From assembly GCF_000212355.1 (NCBI RefSeq), contig NC_015496.1:2574001-2638000 (forward strand): a stretch of DNA of 64,000 bases, written 5' to 3'. The notes beneath the pieces are model-generated. The model did no database searches. It saw nothing but the letters and a program-made list of their open reading frames with translations, and was not told the origin of the DNA. The DNA comes from Dokdonia sp. 4H-3-7-5. GTDB lineage: Bacteria; Bacteroidota; Bacteroidia; Flavobacteriales; Flavobacteriaceae. Below, one piece after another: positions 1-7,953 of the stretch. Numbering within the stretch: the stretch's first letter is position 1; the number at the start of each line of letters is the position of its first letter. The position numbers and the translations under genes are program-made.

Positions 1-258
1 GTGAATTCCTGTTGAAATATATTCTACTGAATCTCCTATTACAGTTTTTACGTTTGAGGCGTCGTCTCCAGAAATTTTAATTCCGAAGCTGAGTAATATC
101 CATACCGCAAACTCTGCAATACTTATAAAAAGTATCCACTTCACTACTGAAGAAGACTTCTTAAGTAGCATAGGGTACAAGTCTGCCTTCGTATATTTAG
201 GAAGTGATCCTTCCTGCTTTTGCCAATCTTTCTTTAGCATTTCTAGTTCATCTACCAT
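1..258 (-). CDS. membrane protein encoded after the ECF sigma gene (cut by window edge)
   Basis: An ATG at 258-256 opens a frame that stays open to base 1, so only the first 86 codons are seen. It begins MVDELEMLKKDWQKQEGSLP, a polar, probably cytoplasmic N-terminus. One hydrophobic segment follows at about residues 42-64 (VVKWILFISIAEFAVWILL). It starts 3 nt after the stop of the sigma factor gene, so the two are very likely co-transcribed. In flavobacteria a small membrane protein of this kind often follows an ECF sigma gene. An anti-sigma or accessory role is an inference from position. No catalytic motif is visible. Confidence 0.75.
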   Translation of the reverse strand, partial: MVDELEMLKKDWQKQEGSLPKYTKADLYPMLLKKSSSVVKWILFISIAEFAVWILLSFGIKISGDDASNVKTVIGDSVEYISTGIH

Positions 259-261
259 AGC

Positions 262-756
262 TTATGGATTTAATATTTTTTTGAGCTTTTTCTTCACTCT
301 GTTCATCTTCACTCTTGCATTTACCTCTGATATACCTAGGGTTTCAGAGATTTCACTGTAGTTTTTATCTTCTAGATATAAAAAGACGAGTGCCTTATCT
401 ATATCATTAAGCTCTTTTACTGCACTATACATCAACTTTAATTGCTGCTCCACGGTATCATCATATTCTTCTGATGATATACGAAACATGACAGAATCAA
501 AATCTTGAGTCTGCACCGTTCTCTTAGATTTACGATATAAAGTGATGGCGGTATTTAATCCCACGCGGTACATCCACGTACTGAACTTTGAGTCTCCTCT
601 AAACTTAGGGAAGGCACGCCATAATTGTATCGTAATCTCTTGAAAAAGATCATTGTGTTGATCCCGATTGTTGGTATACAAACGGCATATCTTATGCACA
701 ATGTTCTGGTTCTCTTCCAGAAGGTTTACAAAATTATCTTCGACTGTTTTATCCAA
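262..756 (-). CDS. ECF-type RNA polymerase sigma factor
   Basis: This 164-residue sigma-70 family protein has the two-domain ECF layout. Region 2 is at about 12-75 (LFQEITIQLWRAFPKFRGDS, then FSTWMYRVGLNTA), which binds core polymerase and the -10 region. Region 4 is at about 105-160 (YSEISETLGISEVNARVKMN), a helix-turn-helix for the -35 region. The only start upstream of region 2 is TTG at 756; an in-frame TAA lies seven codons before it, so a TTG start is likely. The following membrane-protein gene may modulate it. The target regulon cannot be read from the sequence. Confidence 0.93.
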   Translation of the reverse strand: MDKTVEDNFVNLLEENQNIVHKICRLYTNNRDQHNDLFQEITIQLWRAFPKFRGDSKFSTWMYRVGLNTAITLYRKSKRTVQTQDFDSVMFRISSEEYDDTVEQQLKLMYSAVKELNDIDKALVFLYLEDKNYSEISETLGISEVNARVKMNRVKKKLKKILNP

Positions 757-902
757 TGGTTGGTGGCTTAGTTAATGGTAAGTAGAGATTTCTTACAAAG
801 TGTTACAGAATAATTCTAAAAGTTTTAGTCTATTTCTGGTAACGTCCAAGTTACTCTATATAATTGACGCTTGAGATGATCAATTAGTAGATGCCTAAAA
901 GA

Positions 903-937
903 AAAAAACCTCTGCTCCCTAATTGCAGAGGTTTTTT
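903..937. terminator. bidirectional rho-independent terminator
   Basis: A perfect stem pairs AAAAAACCTCTGC with GCAGAGGTTTTTT around a 9-nt loop. It has an A-run on one side and a T-run on the other, so it could work in either direction. It stands alone in an intergenic region; no gene on either strand ends next to it. Confidence 0.8.
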
Positions 938-1281
938 CTTACTTGTTAAATTCTTGAACTTTCAACGGGATAAATATAGATATAATAGTTGTGTAAGCAC
1001 ATCCTCATATGTTACGTTTTAGTAAAATCAATCACTAAATATTGCTTGTTGTAGCTTTAGTAAACACGTTTATAGTTCATTAAATAATTAATTTTAGTTT
1101 GATTTTTTTTTGAAATTTTTTACTTCTCAGATAAAATCAAATGTTATGGTCATTACGCAAACGTTATAAATATTTTTCTTGCTTTAAAACCTTCTTAAAC
1201 TTCTATGTGAAAAAAATTTTTTTAGGACTTCAACCTTATGATTTACAACTGGGAACTCTAAAATGACGGTTGGGAGTATTA

Positions 1282-1297
1282 CGCTTTCGCGAAAGCG
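1282..1297. repeat. perfect copy of interspersed palindrome CGCTTTCGCGAAAGCG
   Basis: A 16-bp perfect palindrome, 18 bp with the flanking A/T, just upstream of the TonB receptor gene. It lies about where a -33 element would sit relative to the -7-like CATATTTG at 1308-1315. Confidence 0.95.
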
Positions 1298-1342
1298 TAG
1301 TTCGCTCCATATTTGCTCAACAATCAATCAACCGAACTATTT

Positions 1343-3508
1343 ATGAAATCACTCTTACACATTCTCGTTTGCCTATTATGTTATCAATTAGCTGCCCAGA
1401 CCGTCGTCTCGGGAAAAGTCACAGACTCGAAAGGAATTCCCATAGAAGGTGCAAACATTTTTATAGATGGCACTTATGATGGAGCCAGTACCACAGCAGA
1501 TGGATCATTCTCTTTTACCACAAGTGAAGAGGGAACGAAGTTACTTAAAGTCACCTTCTTATCATACGAACCGTATGAGTCATTTATGGAAGTAACGACT
1601 TTTAAAGACCTTAAAATCACATTGCAGGAAGATGTAAACTCACTAGATACAGTTGTACTTTCGGCAGGGACCTTTGAGGCTAGTGATAATAGTAAAGTCT
1701 CTGTGCTCAAGCCGCTGGATGTTGTGACTACGGCAAGTGCGCTAGGAGATTTTGTAGGTGCTTTACAAACGCTACCTGGTACAACTACCGTTGCAGAGGA
1801 TGGTAGACTCTTTGTGCGTGGAGGAGATGCCGGAGAAACACAGATATTTATAGATGGCATACGTGTCTTTACTCCGTATACACCAACCGCAAATAATACG
1901 CCTACTCGAGGCAGATATAGTCCTTTTCTTTTTGACGGGATTACGTTTTCCACGGGAGGATACTCGGCCGAGTATGGAGAGGCTTTGTCAAGTGTTTTAT
2001 TACTGAATACCATAGATGAGCCAGATCAAAATAAGACAGATATCTCCCTAATGTCTGTGGGCGGCGGACTAGGAATTACTAGAAAATGGGAGAAGAGTTC
2101 CCTCAGTGTAAGTACGTCCTACATAAATCTTGCTCCCTATGTGGCATTGTTTTCTAATCGTAATAATTTTAATAAGCCTTTTCAGACCTTTTCTGGAGAA
2201 GCGGTCTATCGCTACAGGACAGAAAATGGTTTGTTTAAATTATATGCAGCAGGAGACAAGACAAGTTTTGACATTACGCAAGAAGATATTAATAATCCAG
2301 AAGGATTCACGCTAGGCTTAAAAAATACAAATGTCTACATAAACACGAATTATACTGGAATGTTAAGTGACACCTGGAGTATACAAACGGGAGGAAGTTA
2401 TACGAGTGCACAAAATGATACATCCCTACAATCGGCTACTAACATCGATAACAAAGAAAATAGCGCACATCTTAAAGTAAAAATTAAAAAGCGTTTTTCA
2501 AACAGACTTAAATTAGCATTTGGCGCAGAACATTTTATAACAGATTTTCAGGAGGATTTTAATGGAGTCTTTGATGATCAGAACATTGTAGCTGCCTACG
2601 ATTTTAAGAGTAATATTACTGCGGCTTTTGTTGAAAGTGATATCATCTTCTCTCGCAATTTTGCAGTGAAGCTGGGCGCTAGGGCGAGTTATACAGATTA
2701 TATGGAAGGAGTCACATTTTCGCCTAGAGCGAGCGTAGCCTATAAAACAGGTAAAAACAGTCAGTTTTCTTTGGCTTATGGTGACTTTTATCAAAATCCG
2801 CTTAATGACTTTTTAAAATTTAGTCTTGATCTTGATGCTCAAAAGACTACGCATTACATAGCAAACTATCAGTATAGCAACAATGGTCGGATCTTTAGAG
2901 CAGAGGCGTATCGTAAGAGTTATAGTGATTTGATTACTTCTAATACTGTGTTTAATAGTCCAGAGAGCGTTTTTGCAAATGAGGGAAAAGGTTATGCGCA
3001 GGGAGTGGATGTTTTTTGGAGAGATAATACCAGTATAAAAAATATGGATTACTGGGTGAGCTATTCCTACTTAGATTCAGAAAGGAAATATCTCAATTTT
3101 GAGGAACAGGCAAGACCATCTTTCGCGAGTCCTCATAATATATCTGTGGTGGGAAAGTATTTTGTAGAAGATTGGAAATCGCAAGTGGGTGTAAGTTTTC
3201 AGCATAGTTCTGGGCGTACCTATACAGATAAGAATAGCGCTGGCTTCTTACAAGCAAACGCAAAGTCCTTTAATAGTTTAAGTATAAACTGGGCGTATTT
3301 ATTATCGCAGCAAAAGATCCTGTATTTTTCTGTAAACAATGTACTTGGATTAAGAAACGTAAATGGATATCAATATGCAGATGCTCCTAATCCTGCAGGT
3401 ACCTTTGACCGTAGAGCATTACGCCCAGCGACTGATCAGTTCTTTTTTGTGGGCTTTTTCTGGACAATAAGTGATGATAAAAACAGCAACCAGCTAGATA
3501 ATCTATAG
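1343..3508 (+). CDS. TonB-dependent outer-membrane receptor
   Basis: A 721-residue outer-membrane receptor. A signal peptide (MKSLLHILVCLLCYQLAAQ) is followed by a CarboxypepD_reg-like domain at about 22-100 (VSGKVTDSKGIPIEGANIFI), typical of Bacteroidota receptors. A plug domain lies at about 115-220 (GALQTLPG, FVRGGDAGETQIFIDGIRV), and a beta-barrel runs to an aromatic C-terminal region. The ATG at 1343 is chosen because it opens exactly on the signal peptide; a TTG at 1313 would add ten non-signal residues and overlaps a likely -7 element. Energy for import would come from TonB-ExbBD. No SusD partner follows, so the substrate is unknown; siderophores, metals or peptides are possible. A small lipoprotein gene lies 58 bp downstream and may be co-transcribed. 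Confidence 0.9.
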   Translation: MKSLLHILVCLLCYQLAAQTVVSGKVTDSKGIPIEGANIFIDGTYDGASTTADGSFSFTTSEEGTKLLKVTFLSYEPYESFMEVTTFKDLKITLQEDVNSLDTVVLSAGTFEASDNSKVSVLKPLDVVTTASALGDFVGALQTLPGTTTVAEDGRLFVRGGDAGETQIFIDGIRVFTPYTPTANNTPTRGRYSPFLFDGITFSTGGYSAEYGEALSSVLLLNTIDEPDQNKTDISLMSVGGGLGITRKWEKSSLSVSTSYINLAPYVALFSNRNNFNKPFQTFSGEAVYRYRTENGLFKLYAAGDKTSFDITQEDINNPEGFTLGLKNTNVYINTNYTGMLSDTWSIQTGGSYTSAQNDTSLQSATNIDNKENSAHLKVKIKKRFSNRLKLAFGAEHFITDFQEDFNGVFDDQNIVAAYDFKSNITAAFVESDIIFSRNFAVKLGARASYTDYMEGVTFSPRASVAYKTGKNSQFSLAYGDFYQNPLNDFLKFSLDLDAQKTTHYIANYQYSNNGRIFRAEAYRKSYSDLITSNTVFNSPESVFANEGKGYAQGVDVFWRDNTSIKNMDYWVSYSYLDSERKYLNFEEQARPSFASPHNISVVGKYFVEDWKSQVGVSFQHSSGRTYTDKNSAGFLQANAKSFNSLSINWAYLLSQQKILYFSVNNVLGLRNVNGYQYADAPNPAGTFDRRALRPATDQFFFVGFFWTISDDKNSNQLDNL

Positions 3509-3566
3509 TGCACATATTCATTTTGAAGTAGTAAAGAAGTATCTTAGTATAAAATAATTAGAGTCT

Positions 3567-3935
3567 ATGAAATATTTACTTGTTATATGCTGTCTAGTAA
3601 TGTTTATTTCCTGTGGTGATGACGATTCACCTAGTCCAGCAGAGGTAATTTGTACTACTGAGGTGGTCCCTTCTTTTAGAATTACGGTTAGAAATACAGA
3701 AGATAATTCTTTATTAGAAGGAGTAAGTATCGTTGCTAAGGATCAACAGTTTGAAGCTGCGCTTACAGAAGAAAGTTCTGGAGTGTACGTAGGACCAGAT
3801 GAGCGAGCGGGGAGTTATTTTTTAATTATTCAAAAAGAGAATTTCCAGACCATTATAACAGAGACTTTTAATGTTGAAGAAGATGAGTGTCATGTAATCA
3901 CAGTTTCTAGGTTATATACTTTACAATCCTTGTAA
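3567..3935 (+). CDS. small lipoprotein of unknown function
   Basis: A 122-residue protein with a lipoprotein signal peptide (MKYLLVICCLVMFISC; lipobox cysteine at 16) followed by GDDDS, acidic residues that in Bacteroidota often accompany export to the cell surface. The mature part (residues 35-110) looks like a single beta-sandwich (FRITVRNTEDNSLLEGVSIV), similar in style to a CarboxypepD_reg or transthyretin-like fold; this is inferred from pattern only. The gene follows the TonB receptor by 58 bp and ends at a terminator, so it may be an accessory lipoprotein of that receptor. Confidence 0.75.
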   Translation: MKYLLVICCLVMFISCGDDDSPSPAEVICTTEVVPSFRITVRNTEDNSLLEGVSIVAKDQQFEAALTEESSGVYVGPDERAGSYFLIIQKENFQTIITETFNVEEDECHVITVSRLYTLQSL

Positions 3936-3957
3936 TTAAAAATTATTTTAAAATTAG

Positions 3958-3991
3958 GCCCGAAGATATCTTTGGGCTTTTTCTTTTTTAA
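3958..3991 (+). terminator. rho-independent terminator after the lipoprotein gene
   Basis: The hairpin GCCCGAAGA/TCTTTGGGC (one G-T pair) has a short loop and is followed by TTTTTCTTTTTT. Confidence 0.85.
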
Positions 3992-4051
3992 ATCAGTGTA
4001 ACAAGATTGGGTTTATAGCTACCTATAGCTACAATCAAAAAATCAAAAAGA

Positions 4052-4852
4052 ATGAACGCACATGAAATAGACTACGAGATCTTTGGAGAAGAGATGCAAT
4101 ATGTAGAGGTAGAGTTAGATCCGCAGGAAGGTGTTATTGCAGAGGCTGGTAGCTTTATGATGATGGAAGATGGTATCCGCATGGAAACCATTTTTGGCGA
4201 TGGCTCTGCAAAGGATACAGGTTTAATGGGTAAAATTTTTGGAGCAGGAAAGCGTTTACTTACTGGAGAAAGTTTATTCATGACAGCTTTTTATAATGAT
4301 GTAATAGGTAAGAAGAAAGTAAGCTTTGCTTCTCCATATCCAGGTAAAATAATTCCTATAGATCTTGATAAAATAGGAGGGAAGTTTATCTGCCAGAAAG
4401 ATGCGTTTCTTTGCGCAGCAAAAGGTGTTTCTGTTGGAATAGAATTTTCGCGTAAGCTAGGTAGGGGCCTTTTTGGTGGAGAAGGATTTATCATGCAGCG
4501 TCTAGAAGGCGATGGTATTGCATTTGTACACGCAGGAGGAACAACTCTTAAAAAAGAACTTGCTCCTGGGGAGCGTTTAAAAGTAGATACTGGATGTATC
4601 ATAGGTTTTGATAGTACGGTAACGTATGATATAGAATTTGTAGGAGGTATTAAGAACACCATTTTTGGTGGAGAAGGGTTGTTTTTTGCCACATTAAGTG
4701 GTCCTGGAACTGTTTATATACAGTCACTTCCTTTTAGTCGTCTTGCAAACCGTGTGCTAGCAATGGCTCCAAAGGCAGGAGGCAAACAAAGGGGTGAGGG
4801 CTCTATACTAGGAGGCTTAGGAGATTTACTTGACGGTGATAATCGATTTTGA
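4052..4852 (+). CDS. AIM24 / TIGR00266 family protein
   Basis: A 266-residue protein of the AIM24-like family (TIGR00266), widespread in bacteria and related to a yeast mitochondrial protein. It is made of repeated glycine-rich beta-hairpins ([47 protein letters not shown]). No signal peptide or membrane segment is seen. The biochemical role is not established for the family. The length is usual. The gene stands alone between terminators and ends in a glycine-rich tail. Confidence 0.88.
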   Translation: MNAHEIDYEIFGEEMQYVEVELDPQEGVIAEAGSFMMMEDGIRMETIFGDGSAKDTGLMGKIFGAGKRLLTGESLFMTAFYNDVIGKKKVSFASPYPGKIIPIDLDKIGGKFICQKDAFLCAAKGVSVGIEFSRKLGRGLFGGEGFIMQRLEGDGIAFVHAGGTTLKKELAPGERLKVDTGCIIGFDSTVTYDIEFVGGIKNTIFGGEGLFFATLSGPGTVYIQSLPFSRLANRVLAMAPKAGGKQRGEGSILGGLGDLLDGDNRF

Positions 4853-5029
4853 GAAATCTTGCAACTACTTATTTAACAAGTATTTAACTTTAATTTAAGA
4901 TGTTAAAAAGTAGTATGATAGAGGTTGTATTACTCTTTATATCTTATATTTATAGAGTTCAAAAATTTAAATCATAGCCTATAGCATCAAACTACTTTTA
5001 ATAATCTAACCCTATAAAACCCTTCGAAT

Positions 5030-5227
5030 ATGGCGAGAGCAATGTTTGAATACACAAAAACTATTTTAGATAAGGTAAGTTTTGATAGCACACTATTTTG
5101 TAAAGAACTAGAGAAAGCAATTAAACGACTATTACCTTATGAAATAGATGAACTTAGAATCTGGATTAATGCTTTGGTAAAAACCAATCCTGATCTTGGT
5201 CATTGTCTAATTTATTTAAAACAATAA
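5030..5227 (+). CDS. small conserved flavobacterial protein
   Basis: A 65-residue soluble protein, mostly helical by pattern (FEYTKTILDKVSFDSTLFCK, then LEKAIKRLLPYEIDELRIWI). I recognise this as a short protein that recurs in flavobacterial genomes, without a known function. The start could be ATG 5030 or the ATG four codons later (MFEYTK), which is where I recall homologues beginning. A clean terminator follows directly. Confidence 0.75.
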   Translation: MARAMFEYTKTILDKVSFDSTLFCKELEKAIKRLLPYEIDELRIWINALVKTNPDLGHCLIYLKQ

Positions 5228-5254
5228 AAAAAGCCCCAGTAATGGGGCTTTTTT
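5227..5254. terminator. bidirectional terminator between convergent genes
   Basis: The perfect stem AAAAAAGCCCC/GGGGCTTTTTT has a 6-nt loop. It lies between the small plus-strand gene and the minus-strand oxyR gene and can end both transcripts. Confidence 0.92.
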
Positions 5255-5270
5255 AGTGTTAAATGAGCGC

Positions 5271-6209
5271 TTATTTTGAAATAGGGCTTATTATTTGCAC
5301 ATTTTGAAATGTAATTGCACCTTTTACCACTCCAGCGATTGTAGATCTTAAGGCCTCTATAATTTGTATTTTAAGTTCGCTCTTATGATAGATAATACTT
5401 ATTTCTCTAGCAGGAGAAGGTTCTTTAAATGATTTAAAAAGTTGTTTTTCTTTTACAGGTATATCAAGTGTATGTAGATACGGTAAAAGCGTCATGCCTA
5501 AACCTTCATTTGCTAGTTTTACGAGCGTTTCAAAACTTCCGCTTTCTAATGAGAATTTCTCATTATTCATATTTCTAGGTGTTGCACAGAGATTAATCAC
5601 ACCATCTCTAAAACAATGTCCGTCCTCTAGCACGAGCATATCTTGCATGTCTAAATCTGTAGTTTCCAAAATATCCTTACTACTCAGTCTATGGTTTTGT
5701 GGAACGTATGCTACAAAAGGTTCGTAATAAAGAGGTCTCTCTTTAATCATAGGGTTCTCAAGAGGAGTTGCCGCGATAGCGGCGTCTAGATGTCCTTCCT
5801 CAAGTTTTTCCATGATTTGATCTGTATTGAGCTCTTCAATTTTGAGCTTAACCTTAGGGTATTTTTTTATAAAATTAGTAAGAAACATCGGGAGTAGCGT
5901 AGGCATTACCGTTGGAATAACTCCTAGTTTAAACTCACCTCCTATATACCCCTTCTGTTGATCTACAATATCTGTAATACGGTTTGCTTCGTTTACAATA
6001 TTACGGGCTTGGTGTACAATTTTTGACCCTATTTCTGTAAGTTCAATAGGCTTCTTGCTACGGTCAAAAATAAGGATGTCTAGCTCATCTTCAAGCTTTT
6101 GTATTTGCATACTAAGCGTAGGCTGAGTAACAAATGTCTTTTGAGCTGCTCTTGTAAAATTTTGGTGCTCTGCCACCGCAAGCACATATTTAAGTTGAGT
6201 AATAGTCAT
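5271..6209 (-). CDS. oxyR: LysR-type peroxide sensor OxyR
   Basis: A 312-residue LysR-family regulator. The winged helix-turn-helix is at 1-60 (NFTRAAQKTFVTQPTLSMQI), followed by the effector domain. Cysteines at 199 and 208 (GHCFRDGVINLC) have the same spacing and the same numbers as the redox pair of E. coli OxyR, which forms a disulfide with H2O2. This supports a peroxide-sensing activator of catalase and peroxidase genes. No such target gene is adjacent. A TACTTTTG -7 element lies just upstream on the minus strand. Confidence 0.93.
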   Translation of the reverse strand: MTITQLKYVLAVAEHQNFTRAAQKTFVTQPTLSMQIQKLEDELDILIFDRSKKPIELTEIGSKIVHQARNIVNEANRITDIVDQQKGYIGGEFKLGVIPTVMPTLLPMFLTNFIKKYPKVKLKIEELNTDQIMEKLEEGHLDAAIAATPLENPMIKERPLYYEPFVAYVPQNHRLSSKDILETTDLDMQDMLVLEDGHCFRDGVINLCATPRNMNNEKFSLESGSFETLVKLANEGLGMTLLPYLHTLDIPVKEKQLFKSFKEPSPAREISIIYHKSELKIQIIEALRSTIAGVVKGAITFQNVQIISPISK

Positions 6210-6225
6210 GTTCTAATATATAACA

Positions 6226-6233
6226 CAAAAGTA
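6226..6233 (-). promoter_or_regulatory. likely -7 element of the oxyR promoter
   Basis: Reads TACTTTTG on the minus strand, matching the Bacteroidota consensus TAnnTTTG, 17 nt before the oxyR ATG. No clear -33 element was found. Confidence 0.5.
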
Positions 6234-6288
6234 AGAAAATCATTGAGTGTAACTATGTACAACATCAATTTATAAGTTTTTTCTTATA

Positions 6289-6318
6289 GCAAAAAAGCCA
6301 GCAGATTACTGCTGGCTT
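6289..6318 (-). terminator. terminator of the DUF2141 gene
   Basis: A 10-bp perfect stem, AAGCCAGCAG/CTGCTGGCTT, with a 4-nt loop and a T-run on the minus strand. Confidence 0.9.
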
Positions 6319-6339
6319 TGTAATATGTAGAAAGTAATA

Positions 6340-6756
6340 TTACATTTTAATTTCTAGTTGAACATCTTCTGTACCTACTGTAAATTTTGCATTGTTCCAG
6401 CTAGGCGGTCCAAAACCTGTACCACTACCAGAAGTTGCATAATCCTCCTTAGGCATCCCGTTTGCTTCAAAATCCATGCGGTTATTTCCATTTTGATCAT
6501 GTAGCGTTATAATCCCATAATCTCCAGGCGCTACATTTTCAAAAACTAAGGTAACCATATTGTTTTCTGGCGTTGCTGCCTGAGAATCTATTGGGGCAGC
6601 TTTCATAAAGGTCGCCTCATTATATAGCGCTGCAGAGGCAGAACCATCATTATTAGTTAAGTTAGGAATGGTTACCGTGATGGTAACTCCTTTTGTTTCT
6701 TGTCCAAAAGAAATTGTTGAAACAGCTGCGAGTAATAAAAAGATAATTGTTCTCAT
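6340..6756 (-). CDS. secreted DUF2141 family protein
   Basis: A 138-residue exported protein with signal peptide MRTIIFLLLAAVSTISFGQ. A DUF2141 domain covers most of the rest (NLTNNDGSASAALYNEATFM, VAPGDYGIITLHDQNGNNRM). Family members have conserved HD-N and GxPxEG-like motifs, partly kept here (DQNGNNRMDFEANGMPKEDYA). Function is unknown. The reading frame is open 29 codons further upstream, but that extension would precede the signal peptide and contains a decayed copy of the palindrome, so ATG 6756 is chosen. Confidence 0.87.
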   Translation of the reverse strand: MRTIIFLLLAAVSTISFGQETKGVTITVTIPNLTNNDGSASAALYNEATFMKAAPIDSQAATPENNMVTLVFENVAPGDYGIITLHDQNGNNRMDFEANGMPKEDYATSGSGTGFGPPSWNNAKFTVGTEDVQLEIKM

Positions 6757-6904
6757 AATTGATAGTATTAGATAGTTATTGTTTTTTGTTGATGATGTAA
6801 ATATATCATCACGCTTTCGCGAAAAAAATCTTCCATTACCCAACTGTAAAAATCAATGACCGAACTGTGATAATTTGTAATCTAAATCCGTTTGTAGTTT
6901 TTTA

Positions 6905-7882
6905 TCAGTACACTAACCCAATGTTTTTTCTAATGGTATCTAGCATTTTAATAAGATCTGTACTCTTATCAAAAGTCATAATATCACTTTCCGTCTTATT
7001 GTTTTCAAGCATTTTCTGGCAGTGCAGTATCTCATAATGATACCCATTCACACCTTCCGGAACTGGGAAATCATATGTTTTTGAAGTACCATTGGTAATG
7101 ATTGTCACATTAGTTGGCTCATGAAAACGGCTGTTTATCAGTATTTCTCCATGTTCTAAAGTGATGTGACAAGTAGTGTCTGTTTTTTCATCAATAGCCG
7201 AAAATAAATTTGCTTCTACTTGATTAGGATATTCTAATTTCATGGAGCAATGATGATCTACACCTGTGGGACCCAATAGAGCCCGAGCACTTATATTTTC
7301 AGTATATCCCAAAAGTGTTAGTGCTGCAAACACTGGATAAATACCAACGTCTAGTAAACTACCGCCACCGAGTGACTTATTATATAAGCGTGCATTTACA
7401 TCGTAAACTGCGTCAAAACCAAAGTTTGCACTGAGATTTGTGATCTCTCCGAAATCTCCACTATGAACAGTTTCCAATACAAATTGATAATGAGGTAAGA
7501 AGTGCGTCCACAGTGCTTCCATTAAAAAGGTTTGTTGCGCTTTCGCGAAAGCAATCATTTCCTCAACTTCCTCAAGATTCATAGCAAAAGCTTTCTCGCA
7601 AAGAACTGCTTTTTTATGTGTGAGACATAAAAGCGTTTGCTCTTTATGAAACATGTGAGGTGTAGCAATGTAAACAATATCTACTTTAGGGTCTTGAAGC
7701 ATCTCTTCATAGCTACCATATGCAACAATAGCATTATGAGTATCCTTAAAAGCTGCTGCATTGTCAAGATTTCTACTTGCTACAGCATAAAGTTGTGCTC
7801 CTTCAGTAAGTTGCACATCATTTGCAAATTTGTCAGCTATCTTTCCGCAGCCTAGTATTGCCCAGTTAGTTTCTTTAGTCAT
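6905..7882 (-). CDS. Gfo/Idh/MocA family NAD(P)-dependent oxidoreductase
   Basis: A 325-residue dehydrogenase. An N-terminal Rossmann fold (NWAILGCGKIADKFANDVQL, residues 5-24) binds NAD(P). The characteristic EKA of this family appears as CEKAFAMN at about 92-99. The C-terminal domain (SLGGGSLLDVGIYPV) is the substrate half, so the product is likely a sugar or polyol dehydrogenase. The substrate is not predictable. A copy of the palindrome lies inside the gene at 7538-7553 and encodes AFAKA (MIAFAKAQQ). The gene follows the sodium/solute symporter by 71 bp, with a decayed palindrome copy in the gap. Confidence 0.88.
   Translation of the reverse strand: MTKETNWAILGCGKIADKFANDVQLTEGAQLYAVASRNLDNAAAFKDTHNAIVAYGSYEEMLQDPKVDIVYIATPHMFHKEQTLLCLTHKKAVLCEKAFAMNLEEVEEMIAFAKAQQTFLMEALWTHFLPHYQFVLETVHSGDFGEITNLSANFGFDAVYDVNARLYNKSLGGGSLLDVGIYPVFAALTLLGYTENISARALLGPTGVDHHCSMKLEYPNQVEANLFSAIDEKTDTTCHITLEHGEILINSRFHEPTNVTIITNGTSKTYDFPVPEGVNGYHYEILHCQKMLENNKTESDIMTFDKSTDLIKMLDTIRKNIGLVY
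7538..7553. repeat. palindrome copy, 15/16, inside the Gfo/Idh/MocA gene
   Basis: CGCTTTCGCGAAAGCA, read in frame as AFAKA. Confidence 0.9.
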
Positions 7883-7953
7883 GTAGATCGTATTTAATTA
7901 TAGCGATACTAATTAGTTGTTTCACATTTTCGCGAAAGCGTAATAACCCATTA

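Larger units (their letters stand above)
757..1342. other. 586-bp intergenic region between sigma gene and TonB receptor
   Basis: No credible coding frame is seen here. The region contains a strong bidirectional hairpin at 903-937 and then an AT-rich stretch from about 1000 to 1250. A perfect copy of the palindrome CGCTTTCGCGAAAGCG lies at 1282-1297. A near-consensus -7 element CATATTTG at 1308-1315 could serve the receptor gene. No TAnnTTTG element was found that would drive a small RNA into the hairpin. Confidence 0.6.

Noticed and set aside
1313-1342. TTG start of the TonB receptor
   Set aside because: It would add ten residues before a clean signal peptide and overlaps the -7-like element.
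1270-1479. 69-codon frame overlapping the TonB receptor start
   Set aside because: It runs through the palindrome and out of frame through the receptor's signal peptide; no family resemblance.
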